A DNA stretch of 64,000 nt from a bacterium HR33 (lineage in GTDB: Bacteria; Gemmatimonadota; Gemmatimonadetes; Gemmatimonadales; GWC2-71-9), in NCBI GenBank assembly GCA_002923375.1, contig BEIJ01000003.1, positions 112,001-176,000 of the forward strand. The letters run 5' to 3'. Position numbers and translations under genes: made by a program. Shown here piece after piece: positions 55,653 through 64,000 of this stretch; the first letter of the stretch is position 1, and each line of letters starts with the position of its first letter. Under the pieces are notes generated by a model that made no database searches, was not told the origin of the DNA, and saw only the letters and a program-made list of their open reading frames with translations.

Positions 55653-58121
55653 TTACGCCTTGGCGCCGGAGAGCGCCCGGAATACCAGTTTGTCTTTTTC
55701 CGGGCTCGCGTCCACTTCGATCTCGTCTCCCGCTTGGAACTCGCCGCTCAGGATCTTGTCCGACAGCGGGTCCTGCAGGTATCGCTGTATGGCGCGCTTC
55801 AAAGGCCGGGCGCCATAGCGCTCGTCGTACCCGTGATCCACCAGAAAATCGGTGGCCGCAGGGGTGAGTTTGAGCGTCATCTTTCCTTCGGCCAGGCGAG
55901 CTCGCACGTCCCGCATCAGGATATCGACGATCTGCGCTATGTGATGTCGCTCCAGCGGGTGGAAGACGATTATGTCGTCCAGCCGGTTGAGGAACTCCGG
56001 GTTGAAAACCTTGTTGATCTCGTCCTTGACCTTTTCCGCCATCCGCTCGTAGGTCATCCGGGTGTCCGGCGGCGCAAAGCCCAAGGGCTTGGACTGGGTG
56101 ATGTCTCGCGCTCCCACGTTGGAGGTCATGATGACCACCGTGTTCTTGAAGTCGATCACCCGCCCGTAGTTGTCCGTAAGGCGCCCTTCGTCCAACACCT
56201 GGAGCAGAATGTTGAACACGTCGGGATGCGCTTTCTCGATCTCGTCCAGCAACACCACGCAGTAGGGCTTGCGGCGCACCGCCTTGGTCAGCACACCGGA
56301 GTCTTCATACCCCACGTAGCCCGGCGGGGCGCCGATCAGGCGGCTGACGCTGAACTTCTCCATATACTCCGACATATCCACCCGGATCAGCGCCTGCTCG
56401 TCGGCGAAGAGGAAACGCGCCAATGCCCGCGCCAGTTCCGTCTTCCCCACTCCCGTGGGGCCGCAGAAGACGAAGCTCCCGATCGGCCGGCGGGGATCCT
56501 TGAGGCCGGCTCTCGATCGGCGGATCGCCCGGGCGATAGCCTCGATCGCCTGGTCCTGCCCCACCACCGACTGGTGCAACTCCTCCTCCATGCGGAGCAG
56601 CCGCTGGGTTTCGGCCTCCTGCAATCGGGTCACCGGTATCCCGGTCCAGCGGGATACGATGAAGGCCACATCCTCCTCGGTGATCGTGGGCCGATAAGTC
56701 TGCCGCTCTCGCTCCCACTCCTCCTGCCGCTTGCGGATGCGGGCCTGAAGCTCGCGTTCTTCGTCCCTCAGAGCAGCCGCCAGCTCGAAGTTCTGATCCC
56801 TGACCGCCGCTTCTTTCTTCTTGGTAATCCCTTCCAGTTGCGCCTTCATCTCCGCCACGTCCGGAGGGGGCGCTTGGGCCGCCAGTCTCGCCCGAGCGGC
56901 CGCTTCATCTATGACGTCGATCGCCTTGTCCGGCAGGAAGCGGTCGGTTATGTACCGCTCCGAGAGGCGCGCCGCCGCGTCCAAAGTGGCATCCGGAATG
57001 ATCACCCGGTGATGCTCCTCGTAGCGCTGCCTCAGCCCTTTGAGGATTTCGATCGTCTCTTCCACCGTAGGCGGATCCACGATCACCGTCTGGAAGCGCC
57101 GCTCCAAAGCGCCGTCCTTCTCGATGTACTTGCGGTACTCGTTCAGCGTAGAGGCTCCCACGCACTGGAGCTCCCCGCGCGCCAAAGCCGGCTTCAGCAT
57201 GTTGGATGCGTCGATCGCACCCTCGGCAGCACCGGCGCCCACCAAAGTGTGAAGCTCGTCTATGAAGAGCACCACATTCCTGTTCTGGGCGATCTCGTTC
57301 ATGACCGCCTTGAGCCGCTCCTCGAACTGGCCGCGGTACTTGGTGCCGGCGATAACCGCCGCCATGTCCAGCGCCAGCACCCGATGGTTCTTGAGCACAT
57401 CGGGGCAATTCCCCGAAGCGATCATCTGGGCCAAACCCTCGACGATCGCCGTCTTCCCCACGCCCGCTTCACCGATCAGCACCGGATTGTTCTTCTTGCG
57501 GCGGGACAATACCTCTATGACCCGCTGAATCTCCTTCTCCCGCCCGATCGTCGGGTCTAGCTGTCCTTCCGCAGCCAGCGCCGTGAGATCCCGGCAGAAG
57601 TGGTCCAAAGCCGGAGTCTTGGACTTCTTCTCCGACCGCGGCGCGCTGGCACCGGCCCCTTTGCTTCCCGACGGAAGATCGCTGCCCAGCAGGCGCAGAG
57701 TTTCCGCCCGGGCCTGCTCCAAGCTCACCCCGGCATCCGCCAGCACCTGAGCCGCTATCCCCTTCTCTTCCCTGAGCAGACCCAGCAGCAAATGCTCGGT
57801 GCCGACATACGAATGATTCAGTTCGCGCGCCTCGGTCATGGCCAACTCCAGCACCTTCTTGGCGCGCGAGGTGTAGGGCAAATCGGGCCCGGCGGGAGCC
57901 GGGGCCTTTCCCTTCTTGACCGTTTCCTCGATCTTCTGCTGGATCTCGTCGAGATCCACATTCAGATTGGTCAGCACCGCCGCCGCCACCCCTTCGCCCT
58001 CGCGGATGAGACCGAGAAGGATGTGCTCGGTACCCACATACTCGTGGTGCAGGCGCGCCGCTTCCTCGCGCGCCATCTGCAACACCTTCCTGACCCGATC
58101 GGTGAAGTTGTAACCGTTCAT
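55653..58121 (-). CDS. clpC: Clp protease ATPase subunit ClpC
   Basis: 822 residues from ATG 58121 with a strong AAGGAG site four bases upstream. Two Clp N repeats (1-150: [24 protein letters not shown] and [19 protein letters not shown]), first AAA+ domain (Walker A GEAGVGKT 217-224), UVR-containing middle region (about 420-460), second AAA+ domain with [15 protein letters not shown] and [11 protein letters not shown]100 unfoldase feeding ClpP; with McsB it degrades arginine-phosphorylated proteins. ClpP is not in the window. A duplicated AATGAAGGAG occurs upstream. Confidence 0.97.
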   Translation of the reverse strand: MNGYNFTDRVRKVLQMAREEAARLHHEYVGTEHILLGLIREGEGVAAAVLTNLNVDLDEIQQKIEETVKKGKAPAPAGPDLPYTSRAKKVLELAMTEARELNHSYVGTEHLLLGLLREEKGIAAQVLADAGVSLEQARAETLRLLGSDLPSGSKGAGASAPRSEKKSKTPALDHFCRDLTALAAEGQLDPTIGREKEIQRVIEVLSRRKKNNPVLIGEAGVGKTAIVEGLAQMIASGNCPDVLKNHRVLALDMAAVIAGTKYRGQFEERLKAVMNEIAQNRNVVLFIDELHTLVGAGAAEGAIDASNMLKPALARGELQCVGASTLNEYRKYIEKDGALERRFQTVIVDPPTVEETIEILKGLRQRYEEHHRVIIPDATLDAAARLSERYITDRFLPDKAIDVIDEAAARARLAAQAPPPDVAEMKAQLEGITKKKEAAVRDQNFELAAALRDEERELQARIRKRQEEWERERQTYRPTITEEDVAFIVSRWTGIPVTRLQEAETQRLLRMEEELHQSVVGQDQAIEAIARAIRRSRAGLKDPRRPIGSFVFCGPTGVGKTELARALARFLFADEQALIRVDMSEYMEKFSVSRLIGAPPGYVGYEDSGVLTKAVRRKPYCVVLLDEIEKAHPDVFNILLQVLDEGRLTDNYGRVIDFKNTVVIMTSNVGARDITQSKPLGFAPPDTRMTYERMAEKVKDEINKVFNPEFLNRLDDIIVFHPLERHHIAQIVDILMRDVRARLAEGKMTLKLTPAATDFLVDHGYDERYGARPLKRAIQRYLQDPLSDKILSGEFQAGDEIEVDASPEKDKLVFRALSGAKA

Positions 58122-58140
58122 CTTACTCCTTCATTCTCCT

Positions 58141-59253
58141 TCATTTGCCTGTTGCACGTGGACCCTCACCCCCGAGTCTCCGCGCATCCTCCTCCAGCAG
58201 TCTACGCACATACTCCGCTCTCAGCATCGGCAGCTCCGGGTCGGACAACTGCCGTCCCGAGAGATGAGCTACGTGCGCGGGCTGCGTGAATATCATCAGC
58301 TTGTTCAGAGTATATACCCCGACCTCGTTAATCAAGTTCAACGCCACCCCGAGCCGTACACCGCTCAAAAGATTCATGGTCTCCTCGAAGGACAGACTGC
58401 GGGCATACCGCAGCAGACCGTACGCCCGCCACACCTTGTCCTCGACCACGTTCGGGGCATCGCTCAACAATTTCTCCCGGGCCAGGCGCTCGTACTCTAT
58501 CACCTGCCTCACGATCCTCACCAAGTGGTCGAGCAGTTCCTCCTCCGACTTCCCTAGGGTGGTCTGATTCGACAGCTGGAAAAAGTTACCCACCACCTCG
58601 CTCCCCTCGCCGTACAGCCCCCGGAAGGTGAGCCCCACCTGCGACAGACCCTGCAACACCTTGCCGATCTCCTTGGTGAGCACCAGACCCGGAAGGTGGA
58701 TCAACACCGAAGCTCTGAGACCCGTCCCCGCGTTGGTGGGACATGCGGTCAGGTAGCCGAACTCCGGATGAAAAGCAAAACACAGCTGCCTTCCCAACTC
58801 GCTGTCGAGCTGATCCAGCTCGGCGTAAGCTTCCGACACGGCAAAACCGGACCGCAAACTCTGGAGCCGAAGGTGGTCCTCTTCGTTCACCATGACCCCG
58901 AGCGTTTCGCCCAAGAGCAAAGCCGACGCCGGCCTCACCCCTCCGGCCGCGTCCAACCCCGCCAATTCCCGGGAGACCAAATGCCGCTCGTAAAGCAGCT
59001 GCCGCTCGCTCCGCTCCAGGCGATCCAACCTCACCACCGCCGCGTCCGCCAAATGGCGCGTGCTCCGCCCGGCTTTGACCACCTGCTCCAGCACCGCCTC
59101 CCGGTGATCGTCCCGCGCCCGAACGGTAAAGGGAAGACCCTGGAGATTCCTCGCCAGCCTCACCCGGGACGACAAAACGATCTGCCCTTCGGGACCGCTG
59201 GCGTCGGCCCAGCCGATTCCTCCGTCCGGGAGCAAACTCAAGTCCAGCGTCAT
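58141..59253 (-). CDS. mcsB: protein arginine kinase McsB
   Basis: 370 residues from ATG 59253 (ATGA overlap with mcsA). Guanido-kinase fold: LSSRVRLARNLQGLPF, MVNEEDHLRLQSLRSG with the catalytic Glu region, CPTNAGTGLRASVLIHLPGL and TFRGLYGEGSEV. Near the C-terminus RAEYVRRLLEEDARRL corresponds to the phosphoarginine-binding helix. Marks proteins by arginine phosphorylation for ClpCP. Position mcsA-mcsB-clpC matches Firmicutes, without ctsR in front. Confidence 0.95.
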   Translation of the reverse strand: MTLDLSLLPDGGIGWADASGPEGQIVLSSRVRLARNLQGLPFTVRARDDHREAVLEQVVKAGRSTRHLADAAVVRLDRLERSERQLLYERHLVSRELAGLDAAGGVRPASALLLGETLGVMVNEEDHLRLQSLRSGFAVSEAYAELDQLDSELGRQLCFAFHPEFGYLTACPTNAGTGLRASVLIHLPGLVLTKEIGKVLQGLSQVGLTFRGLYGEGSEVVGNFFQLSNQTTLGKSEEELLDHLVRIVRQVIEYERLAREKLLSDAPNVVEDKVWRAYGLLRYARSLSFEETMNLLSGVRLGVALNLINEVGVYTLNKLMIFTQPAHVAHLSGRQLSDPELPMLRAEYVRRLLEEDARRLGGEGPRATGK

Positions 59254-59744
59254 TCCAAGATCCTGATTCGATCCCTCAGCTCCGCGGCCAGCTCGAAATT
59301 CTCCGCCTCCACCGCCCGGCGGAGCTGATCGCGCAACTCGTTGAGCCGCCGGCGCCGATCCGCCAGCCCCGCATCCGGCGGCAGGTACGCCTCCCCAACG
59401 TGCTGGCTGGAACCGTGCAACCGGCGCAACAAGTCCCGCAGGTGAGTCTCGAACGTCGCATAACAGTGAGGACACCCCAGCCTTCCCGTCTCCCTGAAGT
59501 CGCTCAGGCGGGCCCCGCAAAAACCGCACGGCTCGGACTCCACACCCGAAGGGAGCGCACCGGCCGCCTCCTTGCCCATCGAAGCCAGAAAGTCCGACAG
59601 CGGAAACTTGGCGATACTCGCACCGGTCTGCACCCCCTTCTCCGCCGCGCACACCTCGCAAAGGTGCAGAGTCGTCACCGAGTTCTTGACGATCTGCGTA
59701 AGATGAACCGCCGCCGGTCTCTCGCCGCAATTATCGCACTGCAT
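59250..59744 (-). CDS. mcsA: McsA zinc-finger activator of McsB
   Basis: 164 residues from ATG 59744; GTG 59747 and TTG 59750 are alternatives. Two treble-clef-like Cys pairs: CDNCGERPAAVHLTQIVKNSVTTLHLCEVC and CGFCGARLSDFRETGRLGCPHC, then UVR motif NELRDQLRRAVEAENFELAAELRDRI. McsA stimulates McsB kinase and links it to stress sensing through its zinc sites. GAGG with a ten-base spacer precedes ATG. It directly follows lolD. Confidence 0.93.
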   Translation of the reverse strand: MQCDNCGERPAAVHLTQIVKNSVTTLHLCEVCAAEKGVQTGASIAKFPLSDFLASMGKEAAGALPSGVESEPCGFCGARLSDFRETGRLGCPHCYATFETHLRDLLRRLHGSSQHVGEAYLPPDAGLADRRRRLNELRDQLRRAVEAENFELAAELRDRIRILE

Positions 59745-60445
59745 CACCAAACCGCCTCGGGCGCCCGGACCGGATGCAGGCGGCCTCCCTCCAGCAACAA
59801 CACCCGATCCGCCCGCTCCGCCAGCGCCCTATTATGAGTTACCACGACCATGGAGGTCTCCAGCGTGCGGGCCAGCCCCAACAACAGATCGTGGAGCATC
59901 CCGCTGTGCGCTTGATCCAAATTCCCGCTCGGCTCGTCGGCCAGCAGGACCTCCGGATCGTGCACCAGCGCCCTCGCCACAGCGCAGCGCTGTTGCTCGC
60001 CCCCCGACAGCTGCGGCGGGCGATGCGCCATCCGGCCCGCCAATCCCACCATCGCCAACAACTCCTCAGCCCGGCTCTGAGCTTCCGCCCTGGGAACTCC
60101 CGCTATCAACAACGGCATCATCACGTTCTCCAAAGCGGTAAACTCGCGCAACAAATGGTGAAATTGAAAGACGAACCCGAGCCGGCGGTTGCGAAGCGTG
60201 TCTTTCTCTTCGGCCGCAAGCGTGCTGTACGCCACGCCGTCCAGCCAAATCTCGCCGGCGGTGGGCTCGTCCAGGGCACCCAGCAAGTGCAACAGGGTGC
60301 TCTTGCCCGCGCCGCTGGCCCCCACCACAGCTACAACCTCTCCCCGCTGCACGCCAAGATCGAGGTGCGAAAGCACCTCGATGGGAACTCCGTCTCCCCC
60401 CGTATAAACTTTGCGCAACCCCCGCGCTTCCAGCAACGGCTTCAT
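59744..60445 (-). CDS. lolD: lipoprotein-release ABC transporter ATPase LolD
   Basis: 233 residues from ATG 60445 (ATGA overlap with the permease). Walker A VGASGAGKSTLLHLLG, Q-loop FVFQFHHLLREFTALENV (LolD-specific phenotype), signature LSGGEQQRCAVARAL, Walker B LLADEPSGNLD, switch THNRALAERAD. Powers extraction of outer membrane lipoproteins by LolCE; LolA and LolB are outside the window. Confidence 0.96.
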   Translation of the reverse strand: MKPLLEARGLRKVYTGGDGVPIEVLSHLDLGVQRGEVVAVVGASGAGKSTLLHLLGALDEPTAGEIWLDGVAYSTLAAEEKDTLRNRRLGFVFQFHHLLREFTALENVMMPLLIAGVPRAEAQSRAEELLAMVGLAGRMAHRPPQLSGGEQQRCAVARALVHDPEVLLADEPSGNLDQAHSGMLHDLLLGLARTLETSMVVVTHNRALAERADRVLLLEGGRLHPVRAPEAVW

Positions 60446-61785
60446 TCCCAGCGAATCGCCTCCACCGGAGTCATCATCGCTGCCTGCCGAGCCGGGTAAA
60501 TCGTCGCCAGCGTCGCCACCAGCATGCTGGCGCCCACCACCAGCAGGAAATCCACCGGGTCCACCCGCACCGGCAGGTGGTCTATGAAATATACCGTAGG
60601 ATCCAGCTTGATAAGGTGCCTGCGGTCGATCAACCAAGCCACCGTGAGCCCCAACCCCGCACCCAAGAGCGTGCCCACCACCCCGATCACCGCTCCCTGC
60701 CAGATAAAGACCCTCTTGATCGACCCCGCGGACAATCCCATGGCCCTCAGGATGCCTATCTCCCGCGTCTTGTCGGTAACCACCATCGTCAGAGTACTCA
60801 CGATGTTGAACGCGGCCACAATGACGATCAGCAGCAAGATCAACCCCATCGCCAGCTTTTCCAGCTGCAACGCCGAAAACAACGAGGAGTTCTGAGTCTG
60901 CCAATCCACGCTCCTATAGGGATAGCCCAGCCGCTGCTCCAACTCCGCTCCCACCTGGGGAGCTCTCCAAGGATCCCTGATCCTTACATCCAAACCGCTC
61001 ACCGCATCTTCCAGACCGGCGAACCGCTGCGCCACCTCCAAGGGGAGCACCACATAGCTGTTGTCATACTCGTACATTCCGGTCTCGAAATGGCCGGTAA
61101 CTTCGAACCTCCAAAAGCGCGGGATGAACGCTCCCAGCGCCGCATTGAAGCGACTCCCCGCGGGCGACACTACCGTGACGGTGTCCCCGGGGTAGGCCGA
61201 AAGGCGCTCGGCCAACCTGCGGCCCAACACTATCCCTCCGTCCACACCCTCCCGCCGAGTCTTAAAGCTCAAGTCGCCGTATACAAAATGCCGCGGCAGA
61301 GAAGTGACCGACATCGAGCCCGTGTCCGTTGCGATTCCCAGAACCCTCACCCCCTGCGCATAATCGGCGCCCGCCGAAATGAGGCCCTCGCTTATCACGA
61401 ACGGCGCCACCGCCAAAACCTCGGGATCCTCCCTCACCCGGGACGCCACTTGTTTCCAGTCGTCCAGCCGCAGCCCCTCCCCGTAGGTCAAGACCCTGAG
61501 ATGAGGACTGGCAACCAAGATTTTCTCCCGCAAATCCTCCTGCAGTCCGTTCATCACTCCCAGCACCACGATCAGAGCCATCACGCCCACCGTCACTCCT
61601 CCCGTGGCTATCAGAGTGATCAGGGAAACCAGGCGCGAAGAACGGCGGCTCCGCAGGTAGCGTCCCGCGATGGCTAGCTCCAGGCGCAGGAGCGAGCGCC
61701 ACGATCGCGCAGCCGCAACCTTCCCCCCCACCGGACGCGCGGCGGGATCAGTGACGCCGCCGGTCTCCAAGGAAGGTCCGCTCAT
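60442..61785 (-). CDS. lolC: lipoprotein-releasing permease LolC/LolE
   Basis: 447 residues from ATG 61785 within the lysS end. Family shape: first helix VSLITLIATGGVTVGVMALIVVLGVMNGL, large periplasmic domain about 80-310, then three helices (for example LILLLIVIVAAFNIVSTLTM), and the conserved DKTREIGILRAMG. The approximately 35-residue Ala/Gly/Arg-rich N-terminal lead before the first helix is longer than usual. One permease gene only, so it may form a homodimer as in some LolF-type systems. Confidence 0.93.
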   Translation of the reverse strand: MSGPSLETGGVTDPAARPVGGKVAAARSWRSLLRLELAIAGRYLRSRRSSRLVSLITLIATGGVTVGVMALIVVLGVMNGLQEDLREKILVASPHLRVLTYGEGLRLDDWKQVASRVREDPEVLAVAPFVISEGLISAGADYAQGVRVLGIATDTGSMSVTSLPRHFVYGDLSFKTRREGVDGGIVLGRRLAERLSAYPGDTVTVVSPAGSRFNAALGAFIPRFWRFEVTGHFETGMYEYDNSYVVLPLEVAQRFAGLEDAVSGLDVRIRDPWRAPQVGAELEQRLGYPYRSVDWQTQNSSLFSALQLEKLAMGLILLLIVIVAAFNIVSTLTMVVTDKTREIGILRAMGLSAGSIKRVFIWQGAVIGVVGTLLGAGLGLTVAWLIDRRHLIKLDPTVYFIDHLPVRVDPVDFLLVVGASMLVATLATIYPARQAAMMTPVEAIRWE

Positions 61786-63299
61786 TCCCCCGGCCTCAAG
61801 AGAGGAAACAGGATCACGTCTCGAATCGAGCTCTGACCCGCTAGCAGCATCACCAGACGATCTATCCCCACTCCCGCACCTCCGGTGGGAGGCATCCCGT
61901 ACTCCAGAGCGCGCAGATAGTCCTCGTCGAGCTGATGGGCTTCATCGTCTCCGGCTGCCCGGTAGGCTCGTTGGGCTTCGAACCTCTCTCGCTGCTCGTC
62001 CGGGTCGTTCAGCTCGCTGAATGCGTTGGCTATCTCCCAGCCGTTGATGTAAAGCTCGAACCGCTCGGCCAGCCGCGGCTCCCCCCGCTTGCGCTTGGCC
62101 AGAGGCGAAAGCTCCACCGGATAGTCCAGCACAAAGGTCGGCTGTATCAGATGAGGTTCCACCCAAAGCTTGAACGCTTCGTCGATGAGCTTGGCCCGCG
62201 TCATCGCGTCGACCTGATCCAAAAGCTCCGTGTCGCCCGCTTTCCGCTCCTCCAGGCCGGCTCTCACCCGCTCCCTCAACCGATCGTCTCCCGCATCCAA
62301 CAAATCGATACCGGCATACCGCTGCATCAGTTCCACGTAGCCCACCCGCGGCCACGGGGGCGACAGGTCGAACCGCTTCCCGAACCGCTCCAACACCGCG
62401 CTGCCGCAGACTTCTACCGCTGCGCCGTGTATCATGGCTTCCACCAGCTCGAGGATCCGCAGATAATCCGCGTAAGCCTCGTAAAACTCGAGCATGGTAA
62501 ATTCGGGATTGTGGAGGCGGTCCAGCCCCTCGTTGCGGAAATCCTTGCCCAGTTCGTACACCTTCTCCAAACCGCCCACGATGCACCGCTTGAGATAGAG
62601 CTCGGTTGCTATCCGGAGATACAGACGGCTGTCCAGCGCGTTATGGTGAGTCACGAACGGGCGGGCCAGCGCGCCGCCGTAAATCGGCTGCAGCACCGGC
62701 GTCTCAACCTCTACATAACCGCGGGCGTCCAAAAAACTCCTGACGTAGGCGATCGTACGCGCCCGCATCCGAAACACCGACCTGACCTCGGGGTGAACCG
62801 CCAGGTCCGCATACCGCTGCCGGTAGCGCGTCTCCGGATCGCTGAGGGTGCTGTGCCGCTCTCCGCTCTCGTCCTCCTTGCCCAGCGGAAGGGGGCGAAG
62901 GGCCTTCGCCAGCAAGACCAAGCCCTCGACCCTGACCGTAATCTCGCCCGTCTTGGTGGTGAAAAGCCGGCCCGAGACGCCGATATGATCCCCCAGATCC
63001 AGAAGCTCCACCAGCCGGTAGCCGTGCTCGCCCAACTGATCCTTGCGAAAGTAGAGCTGGATCTTGCCGCTGGCATCCGCCAGGTGGGCGAATGTCGTCT
63101 TCCCGTGGCGCCGCAGAGACACGATTCTTCCCGCCGCGCGCACCTCCAGCTCTTCCTCGGGGCGATACGCGGCGAGCGCCTCGGCCGCGGTGTGGGTGCG
63201 ATCGAATCCGTAGGCAAAAGGCTCGATCCCCAGTTCTTTCAGCAGCTTCAGCTTCTCGCGGCGGGCCTGCTCTACGAACGAGCGCGCGGGAACGGTCAC
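61782..63299 (-). CDS. lysS: lysyl-tRNA synthetase (class II)
   Basis: 505 residues from GTG 63299 (GTGA overlap with prfB). N-terminal OB-fold anticodon domain ([21 protein letters not shown]), motif 1 [14 protein letters not shown], motif 2 [23 protein letters not shown], motif 3 [24 protein letters not shown]. Charges tRNA-Lys. The open frame extending upstream is a shadow of prfB. lolC-lolD-mcsA follow in the same operon. Confidence 0.97.
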   Translation of the reverse strand: MTVPARSFVEQARREKLKLLKELGIEPFAYGFDRTHTAAEALAAYRPEEELEVRAAGRIVSLRRHGKTTFAHLADASGKIQLYFRKDQLGEHGYRLVELLDLGDHIGVSGRLFTTKTGEITVRVEGLVLLAKALRPLPLGKEDESGERHSTLSDPETRYRQRYADLAVHPEVRSVFRMRARTIAYVRSFLDARGYVEVETPVLQPIYGGALARPFVTHHNALDSRLYLRIATELYLKRCIVGGLEKVYELGKDFRNEGLDRLHNPEFTMLEFYEAYADYLRILELVEAMIHGAAVEVCGSAVLERFGKRFDLSPPWPRVGYVELMQRYAGIDLLDAGDDRLRERVRAGLEERKAGDTELLDQVDAMTRAKLIDEAFKLWVEPHLIQPTFVLDYPVELSPLAKRKRGEPRLAERFELYINGWEIANAFSELNDPDEQRERFEAQRAYRAAGDDEAHQLDEDYLRALEYGMPPTGGAGVGIDRLVMLLAGQSSIRDVILFPLLRPGE

Positions 63300-64000
63300 G
63301 CAGCCTTGCCTCCGAAGCGCTTGAGATAGGCTTCTATAAAGGGGTCGATCTCGCCGTCCATCACTCGCTCCACATCGGTCAGCTTGAGACCGGTGCGGTG
63401 ATCGTTCACCATGGTGTAAGGCTGGAAGACGTACGAGCGTATCTGGTTGCCCCAACTCGCGTCCGGCTTGGTGGCTTCGATCTCCGCCTTCTTCTTCTCC
63501 CGCTCCTCGAGCGCTCTCTGGTAGAGCGCAGCCTTGAGCATCTTCAGCGCCGTGGCGCGGTTCTTGTGCTGGCTGCGCTCCTGCTGGCACGAGACCACGA
63601 TCCCGGTGGGAATGTGCCGCAGCCTGACCGCCGAAGACGTCTTGTTCACGTGCTGCCCCCCCGCGCCCGACGCCCGGAACACCTCCATCTCTATGTCCTC
63701 CTCCCTGAGATTGATTTCGATGGTATCGTCCACCAGGGGATAGACGAATACCGAAGCGAACGAAGTGTGCCGCCGCGCCTGGGCGTCGAACGGCGAGATC
63801 CGCACCAGCCGGTGAACGCCCTTCTCGGCCTTCAAAAAGCCGTAAGCATAGTCCCCCCGGATCTCCACCGTGGCCGACTTGATTCCCGCCTCCTCTCCTT
63901 TGAGCAGATCCAAGATCTCCACCTCGTAGCCGTGGTGTTCCGCCCAGCGGGTGTACATCCGCAGCAGCATCTCGGCCCAGTCCTGAGACTCCGTACCTCC
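63296..64000 (-). CDS. prfB: peptide chain release factor 2, 5'-truncated by window edge
   Basis: The final 234 residues are present; the frame continues through 64000. GGQ catalytic motif in [18 protein letters not shown], the following [20 protein letters not shown] and the C-terminal [17 protein letters not shown] are release-factor signatures. The codon-recognition loop that separates RF2 from RF1 and the usual programmed frameshift lie outside the window, so RF2 is deduced from [24 protein letters not shown], an RF2-type spacing, and from its partner lysS. prfB-lysS is a conserved pair. Confidence 0.95.
   Translation of the reverse strand, partial: GGTESQDWAEMLLRMYTRWAEHHGYEVEILDLLKGEEAGIKSATVEIRGDYAYGFLKAEKGVHRLVRISPFDAQARRHTSFASVFVYPLVDDTIEINLREEDIEMEVFRASGAGGQHVNKTSSAVRLRHIPTGIVVSCQQERSQHKNRATALKMLKAALYQRALEEREKKKAEIEATKPDASWGNQIRSYVFQPYTMVNDHRTGLKLTDVERVMDGEIDPFIEAYLKRFGGKAA

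Noticed and set aside
63300..63590. N-terminal extension of LysS to 63590
   Set aside because: This part lies inside prfB in another frame and has no synthetase features; GTG 63299 gives the normal length.

Overview
The window is about 64 kb of GC-rich, densely packed chromosomal core sequence from a diderm (outer-membrane) bacterium. Diderm features are the lipid A genes (lpxA, lpxB, lpxC, lpxD, lpxK), the Kdo genes (kdsA, kdsB, kdsC), LPS export genes (lptA-like, lptB, lptC), bamA, ompH/skp and lolCD. Added to this are a futalosine menaquinone pathway (mqnE, mqnA, mqnC), an LpxC-FabZ fusion, a bacillithiol enzyme (BshC), an arginine-phosphorylation protease module (mcsA, mcsB, clpC) and a PknB-like kinase. 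That mixture points to Gemmatimonadota or a close relative in the FCB assemblage; this placement is inference, because no rRNA or marker search could be run.

Layout. From 1 to 27.3 kb almost every gene is on the + strand: acpP-fabF, mqnEAC and a PurE-like gene, a minus-strand Ser/Thr kinase, an aminotransferase, ispF, a DedA protein, a Xer recombinase, trpG/pabA, the kdsB-pyrG-kdsA-kdsC-lptC-lptA-lptB-rpoN operon, a glycosyltransferase/YfhO membrane cluster, and dapF. From 27.6 kb to the end every gene is on the - strand: lysS, lolCD, mcsAB-clpC, bamA-ompH-lpxD-lpxC/fabZ-lpxA-lpxB-acyltransferase-lpxK, gdhA, rlmH, bshC, murJ, uvrC, thrC, larC, a TPR lipoprotein-like gene, tRNA-Gly, a DUF512 protein and der, plsY-gpsA-merR-surE-pcm-dedA-acyP, tRNA-Arg and a TPR membrane protein. 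Genes therefore converge on the intergenic region near 27.4 kb.

That convergence point holds a 28-bp sequence with the architecture of a XerCD dif site (11-bp arm, 6-bp centre, 11-bp arm; on the minus strand the two arms differ from E. coli dif by three and one bases). Together with the strand switch this suggests the replication terminus lies at 27,447-27,474. A tandem repeat, perfect DnaA boxes, inverted repeats and a tRNA surround it.

Other points of note: a possible CsbB/YfhO-type glycosylation module in a bacterium with LPS; an LptB with a 145-residue N-terminal extension; an MqnE with a CX5CX2C instead of CX3CX2C cluster motif; a short PurE-like protein lacking the usual His of its GGAAHLPG loop; several stand-alone genes whose -10-like hexamer ends only 5-7 bases before the start codon (probable leaderless mRNAs); a DedA gene that appears to start at CTG; and a uvrC without a conventional start codon. 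Most genes overlap their neighbours by 4 bases (ATGA/GTGA), so operon structure is clear.
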